Assembly: GCA_031081675.1 (NCBI GenBank)
Contig: JAVHLZ010000015.1
Span: 1-58,524 of the forward strand
Length of the DNA: 58,524 nucleotides
Origin: Armatimonadota bacterium
GTDB lineage: Bacteria > Sysuimicrobiota > Sysuimicrobiia > Sysuimicrobiales > Kaftiobacteriaceae
Direction: 5' to 3'
The notes beneath the pieces were generated by a model. That model was not told the origin of the DNA. It saw only the letters and a list, made by a program, of their open reading frames with translations, and ran no database searches. The translations under genes and the position numbers were made by a program. Positions 1 to 8,192 of the stretch are shown piece after piece (the stretch's first letter is position 1; each line of letters begins with the position of its first letter).

Positions 1-650
1 CGGTCGATGGAGGGGTCGTAGACCTCACTGATCGGAAGGTTGCGCCCTCCCACGCGTCCGCCGAAGACGTAGATCTTCCCCCCGACGCTCGCCGCCCCCA
101 GGTGGTCGCGGGCCGCGCTCATCGGCGTTCGGCGGGCCCACCGGTCCCGCCCCGGGTCGTAGATCTCGGTCACCGCCACGTCTCCCTCCGGGCCCACCCC
201 GCCGACGGCCACGATCAGGCCCTCCACCACCGCGGCGGCCAGCGCCCCGCGGGGAGTGGGCAGGGGCGCCCGCCGCCGCCAGCGGTCCGCTGCCGGGTCG
301 TATTCGAAAACAGAGACCACCGGCCTCCACGCCGGGTCGAATCCGCCCACCACGTACAGCCGGCTCCCCACCACCACCGCCGCCGCATGGTGAAGCCGCG
401 CCGGCAGCGGCGCCCGGGTCCGCCAGGTGTCCGCCGAGACGTCGTACTCCTCCACGGCGTCGGTCGCGCCTCCGGGACCCAGCCCGCCCGCGATGTAGAT
501 GCGGTCGTCGAGGGCGGCGCCGGCGACCTCGGTGCGCTCGGTCAGCATCGGCGCGCGCCGGTCCCATCGCCCGGCCCCGGAAGCGGAGGCCGCCGCCGCT
601 GCGGATACCGGGAGCAGGAAGAGGGCGGCCAGGCGGACGGAGAGGCGCAT
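1..650 (-). CDS. Secreted Kelch-repeat protein, C-terminus beyond the window
   Basis: The minus-strand frame opens with an ATG at 648-650 and stays open to the left edge, giving about 216 residues. The first 20 or so residues look like a signal peptide (basic MRLSVRL, then an Ala/Leu-rich stretch). After it come at least four Kelch-like repeats with the usual features: paired glycines after a hydrophobic strand (YVVGG, YVFGG, AVGG), then a Tyr about six residues before a Trp (VFEYDPAADRW, EIYDPGRDRW). Kelch repeats build a beta-propeller for protein or glycan binding; the ligand cannot be told. The start lies 26 bp after the stop of the HD-GYP gene on the same strand, so both are probably co-transcribed under the c-di-GMP riboswitch. 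The end of the gene is outside the window. Confidence 0.82.
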   Translation of the reverse strand, partial: MRLSVRLAALFLLPVSAAAAASASGAGRWDRRAPMLTERTEVAGAALDDRIYIAGGLGPGGATDAVEEYDVSADTWRTRAPLPARLHHAAAVVVGSRLYVVGGFDPAWRPVVSVFEYDPAADRWRRRAPLPTPRGALAAAVVEGLIVAVGGVGPEGDVAVTEIYDPGRDRWARRTPMSAARDHLGAASVGGKIYVFGGRVGGRNLPISEVYDPSID

Positions 651-675
651 CGCCACGATGGTTCGCGAACCGCTG

Positions 676-3408
676 TCACCGGTTCCTGTCGCCGTCCATC
701 CCCCCGCCGCCGGTCCTGCACCGGACGAGGGGCGGCCCGGGGGTGGCGACGGAGCCCGAGGCAGGCGGCATCTCTTCCGCCAGCACCCGACACAGCGCCT
801 CGATCACCGCGGGGTCGAACTGGCTGCCGGCGTGGCGCCGCAGTTCGGCCACGGCCTCGTGGTGGGAACGGGCCGGCCGGTACGGGCGTGCGTCCGTCAT
901 GGCCACGTAGGCGTCGGCAGCGGCCAGGATGCGGGCGGCCAGGGGGATGGCATCTCCCCGGAGGCCGTCGGGGTACCCCGACCCATCCCAGCGCTCCTGG
1001 TGGTGCCGGATGATGGGAATGACGGGCTGCAGACTCCGCACCGGTGCCACGATCTGGGCGCCCACGTCCGGGTGGCGGCGTACCACGTCCCACTCGTCGG
1101 CGGTCAGCGGACCAGGTTTGCGCAGGATGGCGTCGGGGATGGCGATCTTGCCGATGTCATGCAGCAGGGCACCCCAGCGCAGCACCTGCAGCGTGGCCTC
1201 GTCGCACCCCAGGACCCGGCCGGTGGCCACCGCCAGCTCGGCCAGGCGGCGGCTGTGCTCGGCGGTGTAGGCGTCGCGGGCGTCGACGGCGTTGGCCAGG
1301 GCCAGGGCGAGCTGCACGTACGACTCCTCCAGGGCCTGGTGGGTCCGCACCCGCGCCAGGGCGTTGGCCGCGATCTCGGCCAGCGTGCCCAGCAGCCGCT
1401 CGTCATCCTGGTCGAAGGGACGGGCTGAGCCCGCCCGCAGCGCGCGCGCCACAAGCACGGTGCCCACCACGGTGCCCGCGGTGGTGCGCAGGGGCAGGCA
1501 CACCGCCGGCCCCAGCCCCGCGACCAGGTCCCGGTGAGCGACCTGCGGGTCAGACTCCAGGCGCATGCAGCGGTAACTGTGCCCGGTACGCAGCACGTGT
1601 CCGGAAATTCCGTCCCCGACTCCGTGGTGGCGGCCCGCGGCGTCCGGCAGGCCCCAGGAGGCGATCACCTCAATCTCCCGGCGGTCGGGGTCGGCCATGC
1701 ACAGCATCGCCACATCGGCATCGGCCAGACGCGCCGCCTGCTCGGTCACCTTGGCCGCCAGGTCCTCCTGCGTGTCGGTCCCCCGCAGGGCCTCGCTGGC
1801 GTGGGCGAGGGCGGAGAGGTCTCGCACGCGTCGGGCCAGTTCGTCCACAAGACGCGTGCGCTCGATGAGGACGGCTACCTCTCCGGCCACGGTGGTGAGG
1901 ACCCGCAGGTCTTCCGGGGAGAACGCCTGGGGGCGGGGGCTCTCGGCATTGATCACGCCGATGACCCGACCGTCCACGCGGAGGGGGACGCAGAGTTCCG
2001 ACCGGGTGTCGGGGATTCCCGGCACGTAGCGGGGATCGCCGGGGGCGTCGGGGGCCAGGACGGGTTCGCCGTGCCGGGCGACCCACCCTGTGATGCCTTC
2101 CCCGAGGGGAAGCTCGAGGATCGGGCTCCGAGTGGTCTCGTCGGTGGCCCGCACCCGCAGGCGGCCGTTTTCCACCAGCATGATCCACAGGTGTTCGTAC
2201 CCCAACCTGTCCTTGATTTCCCGAATGATGGCCCGAAGTGTCTCGTCCAGGCCCGAGGCCCGGGTGCTGGCGGCGCCGACGGCGTGCAGCAGGTCAAGCT
2301 CGGCGACGCGGCGACGCAACGACTGCATGACATCCACCCGGTGCAGCGCCAGGGCGGCGTAGTTGGCGATGAGGGATAGCAGGCGGGCGTCGTCGGCGGT
2401 GAACCGGCCCACCTCGGGAGAGGCGGCGGACATGGTGCCGATCACCCGGTCGCCGGCGACCATGGGGACGGCCACAGCGCTGCGCATCCCCAGCCGGGCA
2501 ATCAGCATCCGCGGGCGGAGGTGCGGGTATGTCCGAATGTCAGGGACCACCAGAGGGGTGCGCGTGCGGAACACGTGCCCCGACAGCCCCACTCGGCCGG
2601 CGATCGGGACGCGGTGGGTGCCGACGCAGTCGGCCGGCCATCCACAGCCGGCGTGCAGCACAAGCCATCGGCCGCCGTCGTCGGCCAGCCGCACGCCCAC
2701 CAGCGGTGCCCTCAGCGCCGCGGCGGCTGTCTGGACGGCCAGATCCATCACATCTTGAGGGTGCTCGGCGGCCAGGATATGCGCCGAGAGGTCGGCCAGT
2801 GTCGTGTGCTCGGCTGCGCGCTGGGCGCGCGCCTGCTCGTACAGGCGGGCGCGGTGAATCGCTGCGCCGAGCATCTGTCCGGCCGAGGTCAGGGCGGTGA
2901 GGTCCGGGTCGCCCACCCGGCGCACGCGCCAAGGCAGGAGAAGGTTGAGGATGCCCAGCCGTTCGTCGCCGGCCCGGAGGGGGATACTGATGTGGCGGAA
3001 CTCGGGTGCACGCGAGCGCGCGCCTGGGGACTGGCCCCGGGCCAGGCGCCGGAGGCGTTCGCATGCGACCACCGTGACCGCCTGCCGGAGGTCGCCGGCG
3101 AGCAGCATGCGCTGGCACCGGCACGGTGCCCAGCGGAGGGCCGCGGCATCATTGGCGGCCAGGTCGGACCGAAGGCCGTGGGCGACGGCGAGGGTAAACC
3201 GGCCGGATCTATCCACCAGGGTGATCCACCCCGTGGGTGCTCCCACCAGTTCCCGGGTGAGGGCCAGGCCGGTCTGCACGATCTCGTTCAGGTCCGTCAG
3301 GGCGTTGAGCCGGCGGGCGAGCGCCGCGAGAAGGTGCAGGTGGGAGGACACAGTGCGGCGGCCCGACCGGCTGCCGGTTCTGGATGCACTGTGAACGCTG
3401 CGTGTCAC
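676..3408 (-). CDS. Multi-GAF HD-GYP cyclic-di-GMP phosphodiesterase
   Basis: This 910-residue protein is predicted to be a cytoplasmic sensor and c-di-GMP phosphodiesterase. Four GAF-like domains follow one another (about residues 20-170, 185-340, 360-500 and 515-680). A C-terminal HD-GYP domain covers about 700-890. The HD-GYP domain keeps its metal-binding and signature residues: HDIGK near residue 750 and HHQERWDGSGYPDGLRG near residue 800. It should therefore be active, hydrolysing c-di-GMP to pGpG or GMP. No transmembrane segment is apparent. The GTG start at 3406-3408 is chosen because GGAGGGG lies 5 bases upstream of it, because homology to GAF begins soon after, and because a leader ORF ends exactly on it (GTGA overlap). 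An in-frame start further upstream would run through the riboswitch. The gene is headed by a c-di-GMP-I riboswitch and followed by the Kelch gene. Confidence 0.9.
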   Translation of the reverse strand: MTRSVHSASRTGSRSGRRTVSSHLHLLAALARRLNALTDLNEIVQTGLALTRELVGAPTGWITLVDRSGRFTLAVAHGLRSDLAANDAAALRWAPCRCQRMLLAGDLRQAVTVVACERLRRLARGQSPGARSRAPEFRHISIPLRAGDERLGILNLLLPWRVRRVGDPDLTALTSAGQMLGAAIHRARLYEQARAQRAAEHTTLADLSAHILAAEHPQDVMDLAVQTAAAALRAPLVGVRLADDGGRWLVLHAGCGWPADCVGTHRVPIAGRVGLSGHVFRTRTPLVVPDIRTYPHLRPRMLIARLGMRSAVAVPMVAGDRVIGTMSAASPEVGRFTADDARLLSLIANYAALALHRVDVMQSLRRRVAELDLLHAVGAASTRASGLDETLRAIIREIKDRLGYEHLWIMLVENGRLRVRATDETTRSPILELPLGEGITGWVARHGEPVLAPDAPGDPRYVPGIPDTRSELCVPLRVDGRVIGVINAESPRPQAFSPEDLRVLTTVAGEVAVLIERTRLVDELARRVRDLSALAHASEALRGTDTQEDLAAKVTEQAARLADADVAMLCMADPDRREIEVIASWGLPDAAGRHHGVGDGISGHVLRTGHSYRCMRLESDPQVAHRDLVAGLGPAVCLPLRTTAGTVVGTVLVARALRAGSARPFDQDDERLLGTLAEIAANALARVRTHQALEESYVQLALALANAVDARDAYTAEHSRRLAELAVATGRVLGCDEATLQVLRWGALLHDIGKIAIPDAILRKPGPLTADEWDVVRRHPDVGAQIVAPVRSLQPVIPIIRHHQERWDGSGYPDGLRGDAIPLAARILAAADAYVAMTDARPYRPARSHHEAVAELRRHAGSQFDPAVIEALCRVLAEEMPPASGSVATPGPPLVRCRTGGGGMDGDRNR

Positions 3409-3473
3409 TGCCGCCCCTCCCCAACCAGCCGAAGGAGAGGCGGCACAGGTACGCCAGTGGTCGCCAGGGCCAT
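3405..3473 (-). CDS. 22-codon leader ORF coupled to the HD-GYP start
   Basis: A short ORF starts with ATG at 3471-3473, directly after the last base of the riboswitch closing helix. It runs 22 codons and ends in TGA at 3405-3407, overlapping the GTG start codon of the HD-GYP gene by two bases. The sequence before its ATG is GAAGGTGGGG, a usable ribosome-binding site placed very close to the start. Translation of this ORF would pass straight through the hairpin that masks the HD-GYP ribosome-binding site. The peptide (MALATTGVP... at its start) has no recognisable function. That it is translated is inferred from position only; a chance ORF is possible. Confidence 0.5.
   Translation of the reverse strand: MALATTGVPVPPLLRLVGEGRQ
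3410..3444 (-). promoter_or_regulatory. Hairpin masking the HD-GYP ribosome-binding site
   Basis: On the minus strand the arms GCCGCCTCTCC (3434-3444) and GGAGGGGCGGC (3410-3420) pair over 11 positions with one U-G wobble and a 13-base loop. The right arm is the Shine-Dalgarno-like sequence of the HD-GYP GTG start at 3408. The stem would block initiation unless opened, for example by ribosomes translating the leader ORF. The pairing is seen directly; the regulatory role is inferred. Confidence 0.7.
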
Positions 3474-3591
3474 CCCCACCTTCGGCAGCCCGGCTGACTC
3501 CGGAACCGGGGTGGTCGCGCCCCACTCCCGTCCGGAGTCCCGCGGCTTTGCGTCCCCGCCTCGCGACGGGTTTGCCTTTATCGCTGTGAGG
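3474..3591 (-). promoter_or_regulatory. Cyclic-di-GMP-I (GEMM-I) riboswitch
   Basis: The minus strand carries the conserved GEMM-I core: AAAGGCAAACC, a stem capped by a GCGA tetraloop, GGGACGCAAAGCC, then a stem with arms GACTCCGG/CCGGAGTC, and finally AGCCGGGCTGCCGAA. The closing helix P1 can form between CCTCAC (3586-3591) and GTGGGG (3474-3479), with one wobble pair. The base matching Vc2 G20 appears to be G, as in c-di-GMP-selective rather than cGAMP-selective members. The second stem is longer than usual. It lies 66 bases upstream of an HD-GYP phosphodiesterase gene, which is a classic target. The P1 3' strand abuts the ATG of a leader ORF, which points to translational control. No clear promoter hexamers were found upstream. 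Confidence 0.93.
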
Positions 3592-3925
3592 ACTCCGCGG
3601 CCGGTATGGAGCAACCGCCATGCCAGAGGGCGATTGGCCCTTGAATTTTTCTCCGAGAAGGACGAGCGCCCCGTGGCCATCCCGGTCAGGCCCGTGGTTC
3701 CGGCGGGCCTCCCCGCGCCCGGATGGCTGTCCCGTCGCCTCTATGTGCCGTCACCCGAACGTGGGACGTGCGTACCCCCTGCGTGCATGCTGTAGTAAAA
3801 GGATCGCTCCCCACCATGGTGACTGTCACCCGGGGAAAGGCCCCAAAGGCCCAAAAACGAGAGGGTACTCTGCCCGATACCCGCGAACTACGTCGTCCGC
3901 AACTTCCCGAAGGAAGAGTGCGTGG
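3592..3925. other. Intergenic region upstream of the riboswitch
   Basis: This is the 334-bp gap between the stop of the MBL-fold gene and the c-di-GMP riboswitch. It contains a modest terminator-like hairpin near 3853-3882 on the minus strand. The promoter of the riboswitch operon must lie here, but no pair of hexamers stands out. No convincing gene is seen on either strand. Confidence 0.6.
3853..3882 (-). terminator. Probable intrinsic terminator of the tct-HAD-MBL operon
   Basis: On the minus strand GGGTA (3878-3882) and TACCC (3863-3867) form a short stem, extendable by one G-U pair. It is followed after CTCG by five U residues (3853-3857). It is placed about 45 bases after the stop codon of the MBL-fold gene. 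The stem is short, so the call is moderate. Confidence 0.4.
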
Positions 3926-4708
3926 CTACCCTAGCGGGTACACCGCCCCGTCCTCGGGAACGTCAATTGGACCGGTGAAGGTCGTTGATGCCTCGGCTAT
4001 CCACCGGGCAGGGGTTGCCTGCTCTCCCAGGTGCACCAACACCAGACGACGGGCGCCCGCGAGGGTGGCGACCCGGCCGGCCTCGGCCGGGGTAGAATGT
4101 CCTCCCACTCGCGCCCGGTCGGCTTCGTCTTCCGCATACGTGGCGTCGTGCACCAGGTAGGAGGCCCCCCTGCCGAACTGGGCAAGCGCTTCGAGAGGGC
4201 GGGTATCCGAGGAGTAGACGAGGCGGAGACCGGCTGGCGTCTCCCACCGAATTGCGAAAGTCTCGGGACCATGGTCGACCGGATGGGATGCGAGACGGTG
4301 ACCGTGGTATTCCCAGAACACCGTACCGGGATCTCCGGGGAGCGGACGGTACTCTAAGAACGTCCCCCGTCGGTCCAGGTCCAGGGCTGCCAGGAGACGG
4401 CGCAGAGGTTCCACGCCCTGTTCGGGCACGTAGATCGGAACCGGCGTTAGCTGTCGGCCGCGGGCCAACAGCCACAGGTTGTGGACGAGGGACGGGAGTC
4501 CGTAGACGTGGTCGGTGTGGAGATGGGTGATGACTACTGCTGCCAGCCGAAGGGGGTCCACTCCTCCCTGCAGCAGCTTCCGGCAGGCGCTACCCGGACA
4601 GTCCACGAGAACTGCCCGATCTTCGATCACGAGTGCAAGGGCGGTATTATCCCGTGCGGCCGTCTGAAGCGCTCCGCCGGTGCCCAGGAGAATCAGACGC
4701 GGGGTCAT
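3926..4708 (-). CDS. Metallo-beta-lactamase-fold hydrolase, RNase Z-like
   Basis: A 260-residue MBL-superfamily protein of the RNase Z/arylsulfatase-like group. The N-terminal strand LILLGTGGA is typical of this branch. The zinc-binding motif HLHTDH follows near residues 62-67. Later metal ligands are probably the His in SHPVDHGP, the Asp of YSSDTRP and the His of VLVHLGEQ. The length is shorter than tRNase Z of about 300 residues, and no clear exosite insertion is seen, so the substrate is uncertain. The ATG overlaps the stop codon of the upstream HAD-type gene (ATGA at 4705-4708). It is therefore the last gene of the tctC-tctB-tctA-HAD-MBL transcription unit and may act on a compound handled by that cluster. 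A terminator-like hairpin follows. Confidence 0.8.
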   Translation of the reverse strand: MTPRLILLGTGGALQTAARDNTALALVIEDRAVLVDCPGSACRKLLQGGVDPLRLAAVVITHLHTDHVYGLPSLVHNLWLLARGRQLTPVPIYVPEQGVEPLRRLLAALDLDRRGTFLEYRPLPGDPGTVFWEYHGHRLASHPVDHGPETFAIRWETPAGLRLVYSSDTRPLEALAQFGRGASYLVHDATYAEDEADRARVGGHSTPAEAGRVATLAGARRLVLVHLGEQATPARWIAEASTTFTGPIDVPEDGAVYPLG

Positions 4709-5305
4709 AGCGGCAAGCAGGGAAGCCGGGCGAGGGCCTCATCCCGCCCGGCCGGGTAGAAGGGGATGCCGCGGGAGACTGCTATCACCGCGTCGTGAGG
4801 AGTGTCTCCTACAAGGAGAGCGATCTGACGCCCCTCCGCCCGCAGGCGGTCGAGAACGACCCCCTCGTCGCCGCCCTGCGCGTACGTGACATGCTGCGCG
4901 AGGCCCCGGCGGAGGAGATCTTCCACCAGCTCATTCTCAGGCATGCCATTCACCACCACCACGTCGTATCGCTTTTGCAGGACACGGAGTACCCGCCGGG
5001 CCGACGGAAATTCGGGTCTCACGGCTGCCTGCGCCGTCACGTACTCGGAGAACTTGTGAAGGAAATCCCGCCGATGCCGGTCGGCGAGGAGGACGCCGGG
5101 TTCCCTCGCAGTTCCCTCGAGCTGGGCCAGGCAGTTTGCACCACTGGTGCGAGCGAATCGCCTCGACCCGGGACCGGGTTACCTCTGGCAGGCCGAGGAC
5201 CTCCCCCATGGCCTCCGCATCGGCGGCACTTGTGGCCGAGAATGTGTCCACCAGGATTCCGTCGTAGTCGAAGACGACCACCTGTCGAATCTCCGTGGTG
5301 TTCAC
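4705..5305 (-). pseudogene. HAD-superfamily hydrolase interrupted by a frameshift
   Basis: Two overlapping minus-strand frames together make one HAD-like phosphatase of about 200 residues. The first starts with GTG at 5303-5305, right after the tctA stop, and encodes the nucleophile motif FDYDGILVDTF and about 50 residues, ending sensibly near AEAIRS-type sequence. The second frame carries the rest, including a VVVNG motif-II-like stretch and LLVGDTPHDAVIA, the usual motif for the metal-binding aspartate. It ends at 4705 with a stop overlapping the MBL start. The switch needs a +1 shift (one extra base or two lost) near 5140-5150, where the second frame reads SGANCLAQLEG. Either the gene is broken, or the assembly has an indel; both halves look otherwise intact. 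Downstream coupling to the MBL gene is kept. Confidence 0.75.
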
Positions 5306-6790
5306 CTACGCCATCTCTCCCTTCGCCCGCCGGGCATGCATGAGCTGTCGGGCGAGAAACATGACTCCGGCCGCCAGCAAGAGCGCCGACAGCGGACGGG
5401 TGATGAACACGGAGGGGTCGCCGCCGGTGATAATCATGGCGCGCCGGAATTCGGATTCGAGCATCCCCCCCAGGACCAGGCCCAGGATAAGCGGGATCAG
5501 CGGGTATCCCGCCCGCCGTAAGACGAACCCGGACAGCCCGGCCACCACAGCGACGGCGGCGTCAAACAGATATCCGTTGAGGGCATATGCACCGACGATT
5601 GACAGAACGATGATCAGCGGCGTCAGCAGCGGCGGGGGGATGCTCAGCGCCTTGACAAAGAGTCGGATGCCCACCAGCTGAAAGAGACAGGTGGTGAGGT
5701 TGGCCACGATCATGGCGAAGACCACGGCGTAAATGAAGTGAGGCTGAAAGGAGAACAACAGAGGGCCCGGAGTGATCCCGTGTAAAACCAGGGCCGCCAG
5801 GATGGGGACTGCCGCCGACTCACCCGGAAGGGCCAGGGTGAGGGTGGGGATGAGGCCTCCGCCGATGCACGCGTTGTTGGCCACTTCAGGGGCCATCACC
5901 CCCTCCAGCCTGCCCGTGCCAAACTCGTCGGGCCGCTCGGAGAGCTGTTTTGCCCGTTCGTAGGCGAGCATCACGGCCACGCTGGCCCCCGCCCCGGGGA
6001 GGATGCCCACCAGGGTACCGATCCAGCTGGACTCCAGCAGGATCCGCCACATTCGACGCAGCTGCCCCAAGCGGGGAAAGAGGCGGCCCAGGTGCCGGGT
6101 GACCACCTGCACAGCCCCGCCGGGCCGACCGGCGTCCTCCAACGCCTGGGTAATACCGAACATGCCGATCAGTACCGGCACTAACCCGATCCCGGTGGCC
6201 AGAAAGGGGTTGCCGAAAGTAAAACGCTGTATACCGGTCACGGTATCGATGCCCACCGTGGACAGCAGCACTCCCAGCGCACCCATGACGACACCCTTCA
6301 GAAGCGACCGGCCCGAGACGCTGGCGATGATGGTCAGGCTCGCCACCGCCAGGGCAAAGTACTCCGCGGGTCCAAAGAGCAACGAGAAGCGGGCGAGCGC
6401 CGGCGAGGCGGCCAGTAGCGCTGCAGTGCTGACAAGCCCCCCGATGAGCGACGCGATCACAGCCCCGCCCAGGGCCACACCCGCCTGGCCTTTGCGGGCC
6501 ATCGGTAGTCCGTCCAGCACGGTGGCGATAGCGTTGGGGTTGCCGGGGATCCCGAACAGGATGGCCGGGATCGAGGCCCCCGTAACGGCCCCGAAGTACA
6601 GCCCCAGCATCAGGGCGATTCCCGTCAGGCTGTCGAGGTGAATCGTAAGGGGGAGAAATAGGGCCAGAGCCATGGTGGCCGTCAATCCCGGAAGGGCGCC
6701 CACGAAGATGCCGACGATATCTCCCGCGACGATCCACAGCAGGGTTGTGGGCTGCAGGACGAAGGCCAGGCCCTTTAGCAGAGGCTCCAT
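5306..6790 (-). CDS. tctA: Tripartite tricarboxylate transporter, large membrane subunit TctA
   Basis: A 494-residue integral membrane protein of the TctA family, the usual length being about 500. It carries the family hallmarks GIFVGALPGLTATMA near the N-terminus, a conserved FGIPGNPNAIATVLDG region and a second PGAGASVAVMLAYE half-repeat, in a protein with about 11-12 hydrophobic segments. With TctB and the periplasmic TctC it would form a secondary importer for carboxylates such as citrate or related acids. The ATG at 6788-6790 is chosen because it lies two bases after the tctB stop and begins the conserved hydrophobic N-terminus. Its stop is immediately followed by the GTG of the HAD gene. 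The substrate is set by TctC and cannot be read from sequence. Confidence 0.93.
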   Translation of the reverse strand: MEPLLKGLAFVLQPTTLLWIVAGDIVGIFVGALPGLTATMALALFLPLTIHLDSLTGIALMLGLYFGAVTGASIPAILFGIPGNPNAIATVLDGLPMARKGQAGVALGGAVIASLIGGLVSTAALLAASPALARFSLLFGPAEYFALAVASLTIIASVSGRSLLKGVVMGALGVLLSTVGIDTVTGIQRFTFGNPFLATGIGLVPVLIGMFGITQALEDAGRPGGAVQVVTRHLGRLFPRLGQLRRMWRILLESSWIGTLVGILPGAGASVAVMLAYERAKQLSERPDEFGTGRLEGVMAPEVANNACIGGGLIPTLTLALPGESAAVPILAALVLHGITPGPLLFSFQPHFIYAVVFAMIVANLTTCLFQLVGIRLFVKALSIPPPLLTPLIIVLSIVGAYALNGYLFDAAVAVVAGLSGFVLRRAGYPLIPLILGLVLGGMLESEFRRAMIITGGDPSVFITRPLSALLLAAGVMFLARQLMHARRAKGEMA

Positions 6791-6792
6791 GC

Positions 6793-7245
6793 CTACACTC
6801 CCAGGGGACCCCGGGGGAGGATCACGCCGAAAATCCTCGCGAAGATGGCCCACAGAAGGGCAGCGGTAGCGATTGCCGTGGCCAGGTGAACGGACACCGG
6901 ATACCGACGAGGGCGGTCCAGCAACAGAGATACCCCTCCCATGAATAGGGCCGTGGAAGCCAGAAAGCCCACCCGCGGTAGCGCGACCAGGTATAAGACA
7001 CCGGCGCAGGCGACCGCCGTCGCCCCCGACGCCGACACCATGCTCGGCGGGCGAGAACGGTGCAGGTCACCAAAGGTCGCCCAGGCCGCCCCGGCCGTTA
7101 CCAGGACGGCCGACGCTACCGGTACCGCCCGGGGGCCAGGGTCTCCTCGGACGGGGCGGACCGGAATGCCGTTTGCCGCCACCAAGACACCCAGGCCCAG
7201 ACCGACCAGGACGGCACCGAGGACCAGTCGCGCCGGGCGGGTCAC
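6793..7245 (-). CDS. tctB: Tripartite tricarboxylate transporter, small membrane subunit TctB
   Basis: A 150-residue protein with four predicted hydrophobic segments (about residues 5-25, 42-60, 75-95 and 118-140), matching the size and layout of TctB. Sequence conservation in this family is weak, so the call rests on topology and position between tctC and tctA. The start is GTG at 7243-7245, overlapping the tctC stop as GTGA, which indicates translational coupling. The stop is two bases before the tctA ATG. Confidence 0.88.
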   Translation of the reverse strand: MTRPARLVLGAVLVGLGLGVLVAANGIPVRPVRGDPGPRAVPVASAVLVTAGAAWATFGDLHRSRPPSMVSASGATAVACAGVLYLVALPRVGFLASTALFMGGVSLLLDRPRRYPVSVHLATAIATAALLWAIFARIFGVILPRGPLGV

Positions 7246-8192
7246 TTGATCAGCCCAACCTGGCGGAGGAGTTTGGACAACTCCAGCGTCAAAACACCGA
7301 AATACCGTTCCAGCTCCTCGTTGGTGAGATAGTGCTTGACGAGGCCGTTTTGCCGGCTGAACGCGATCCAGTCGGGGTCATTCATCGCCCGTCCCACAGC
7401 CGCCGCAATGGCGCGGCGGGTGTCCATGGGAATCCCCTTCGGTCCGCTGATGGCGCGGAAGCTTCCCTGGGGAATGCCTTTGAACCCCAGTTCCTCAAGC
7501 GTGGGGGTCTGGGGGAACAGCGGCGAACGGCTCCGACTGGTGACGGCCAGGGGCCGCAAACGGCCAGTCTGACCTATGACCTCGGACTGGGAGAAGACCC
7601 CAGCGGCGACCACGCCTCCGAGAACGCCCGCGATCAGTCGGGCCCCACCCTCGAAGGGAACGACCGTCCACGGGTTCCCTGCGGACCGGTTGAGCGCTTC
7701 CGCGGTGAGGTGCGTGAGGGCTCCCACGCCAGCATGGCCGATGGTAATCTTTCCTGGTTCTCTCTTGCCCGCTTCGATGAGATCTCCGAGGGTCCTGTAG
7801 GGTGAAGTATCCAGGACCCCGATCACGAAAGCGTCCCAGTTCAGGCTGGCAATGTGGTCGAGCTGGAACACCGATCCGGTGGTGAGTCCCTGCAGAGACG
7901 CCGTAATGGTGTGGGTTCCCGATAGCAGCAGGGTGTGCCCATCGGGCTGGGCGCGCAACACCTCATTGGTCCCGATGCCGCTTCCCGCACCGGGGACGTT
8001 GCGGATGACGATGGGAGCGTCCAGAAACCGTTGCATCGCCCGCTGGAGCTGCCGGGCGATTATGTCCGTACCCCCACCGGCTGCGAACGGGACCACAATT
8101 GTGACAGCACGTCCTGCGGGCCACGTCGGTGCGCTGACGGCGTGAGACGCAAGCAGTATCACGAGCGCCAGAGCAGTCATGGCTCGGACCAC
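7242..8192 (-). CDS. tctC: Extracytoplasmic solute receptor TctC (Bug family)
   Basis: A 316-residue solute-binding protein of the Bug/TctC family. It has a signal peptide in the first 20 residues (hydrophobic core ALALVILLAS, cleavage after AVSA). The family signatures are IVVPFAAGGGTDIIAR near the mature N-terminus, NVPGAGSGIGTNEV, and the domain hinge around LAVTSRSRSPLFPQTPTLEELG. It would capture a carboxylated compound outside the membrane for TctAB. The GTG at 8190-8192 is preferred over an ATG nine codons upstream because GGAGGTG lies five bases before it and the signal peptide then starts cleanly. It is the first gene of the tct operon. Confidence 0.92.
   Translation of the reverse strand: MVRAMTALALVILLASHAVSAPTWPAGRAVTIVVPFAAGGGTDIIARQLQRAMQRFLDAPIVIRNVPGAGSGIGTNEVLRAQPDGHTLLLSGTHTITASLQGLTTGSVFQLDHIASLNWDAFVIGVLDTSPYRTLGDLIEAGKREPGKITIGHAGVGALTHLTAEALNRSAGNPWTVVPFEGGARLIAGVLGGVVAAGVFSQSEVIGQTGRLRPLAVTSRSRSPLFPQTPTLEELGFKGIPQGSFRAISGPKGIPMDTRRAIAAAVGRAMNDPDWIAFSRQNGLVKHYLTNEELERYFGVLTLELSKLLRQVGLIK

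Noticed and set aside
3409-3621. In-frame N-terminal extension of the HD-GYP protein
   Set aside because: It would translate the riboswitch aptamer, and the extension has no domain character; GTG 3408 has a ribosome-binding site.
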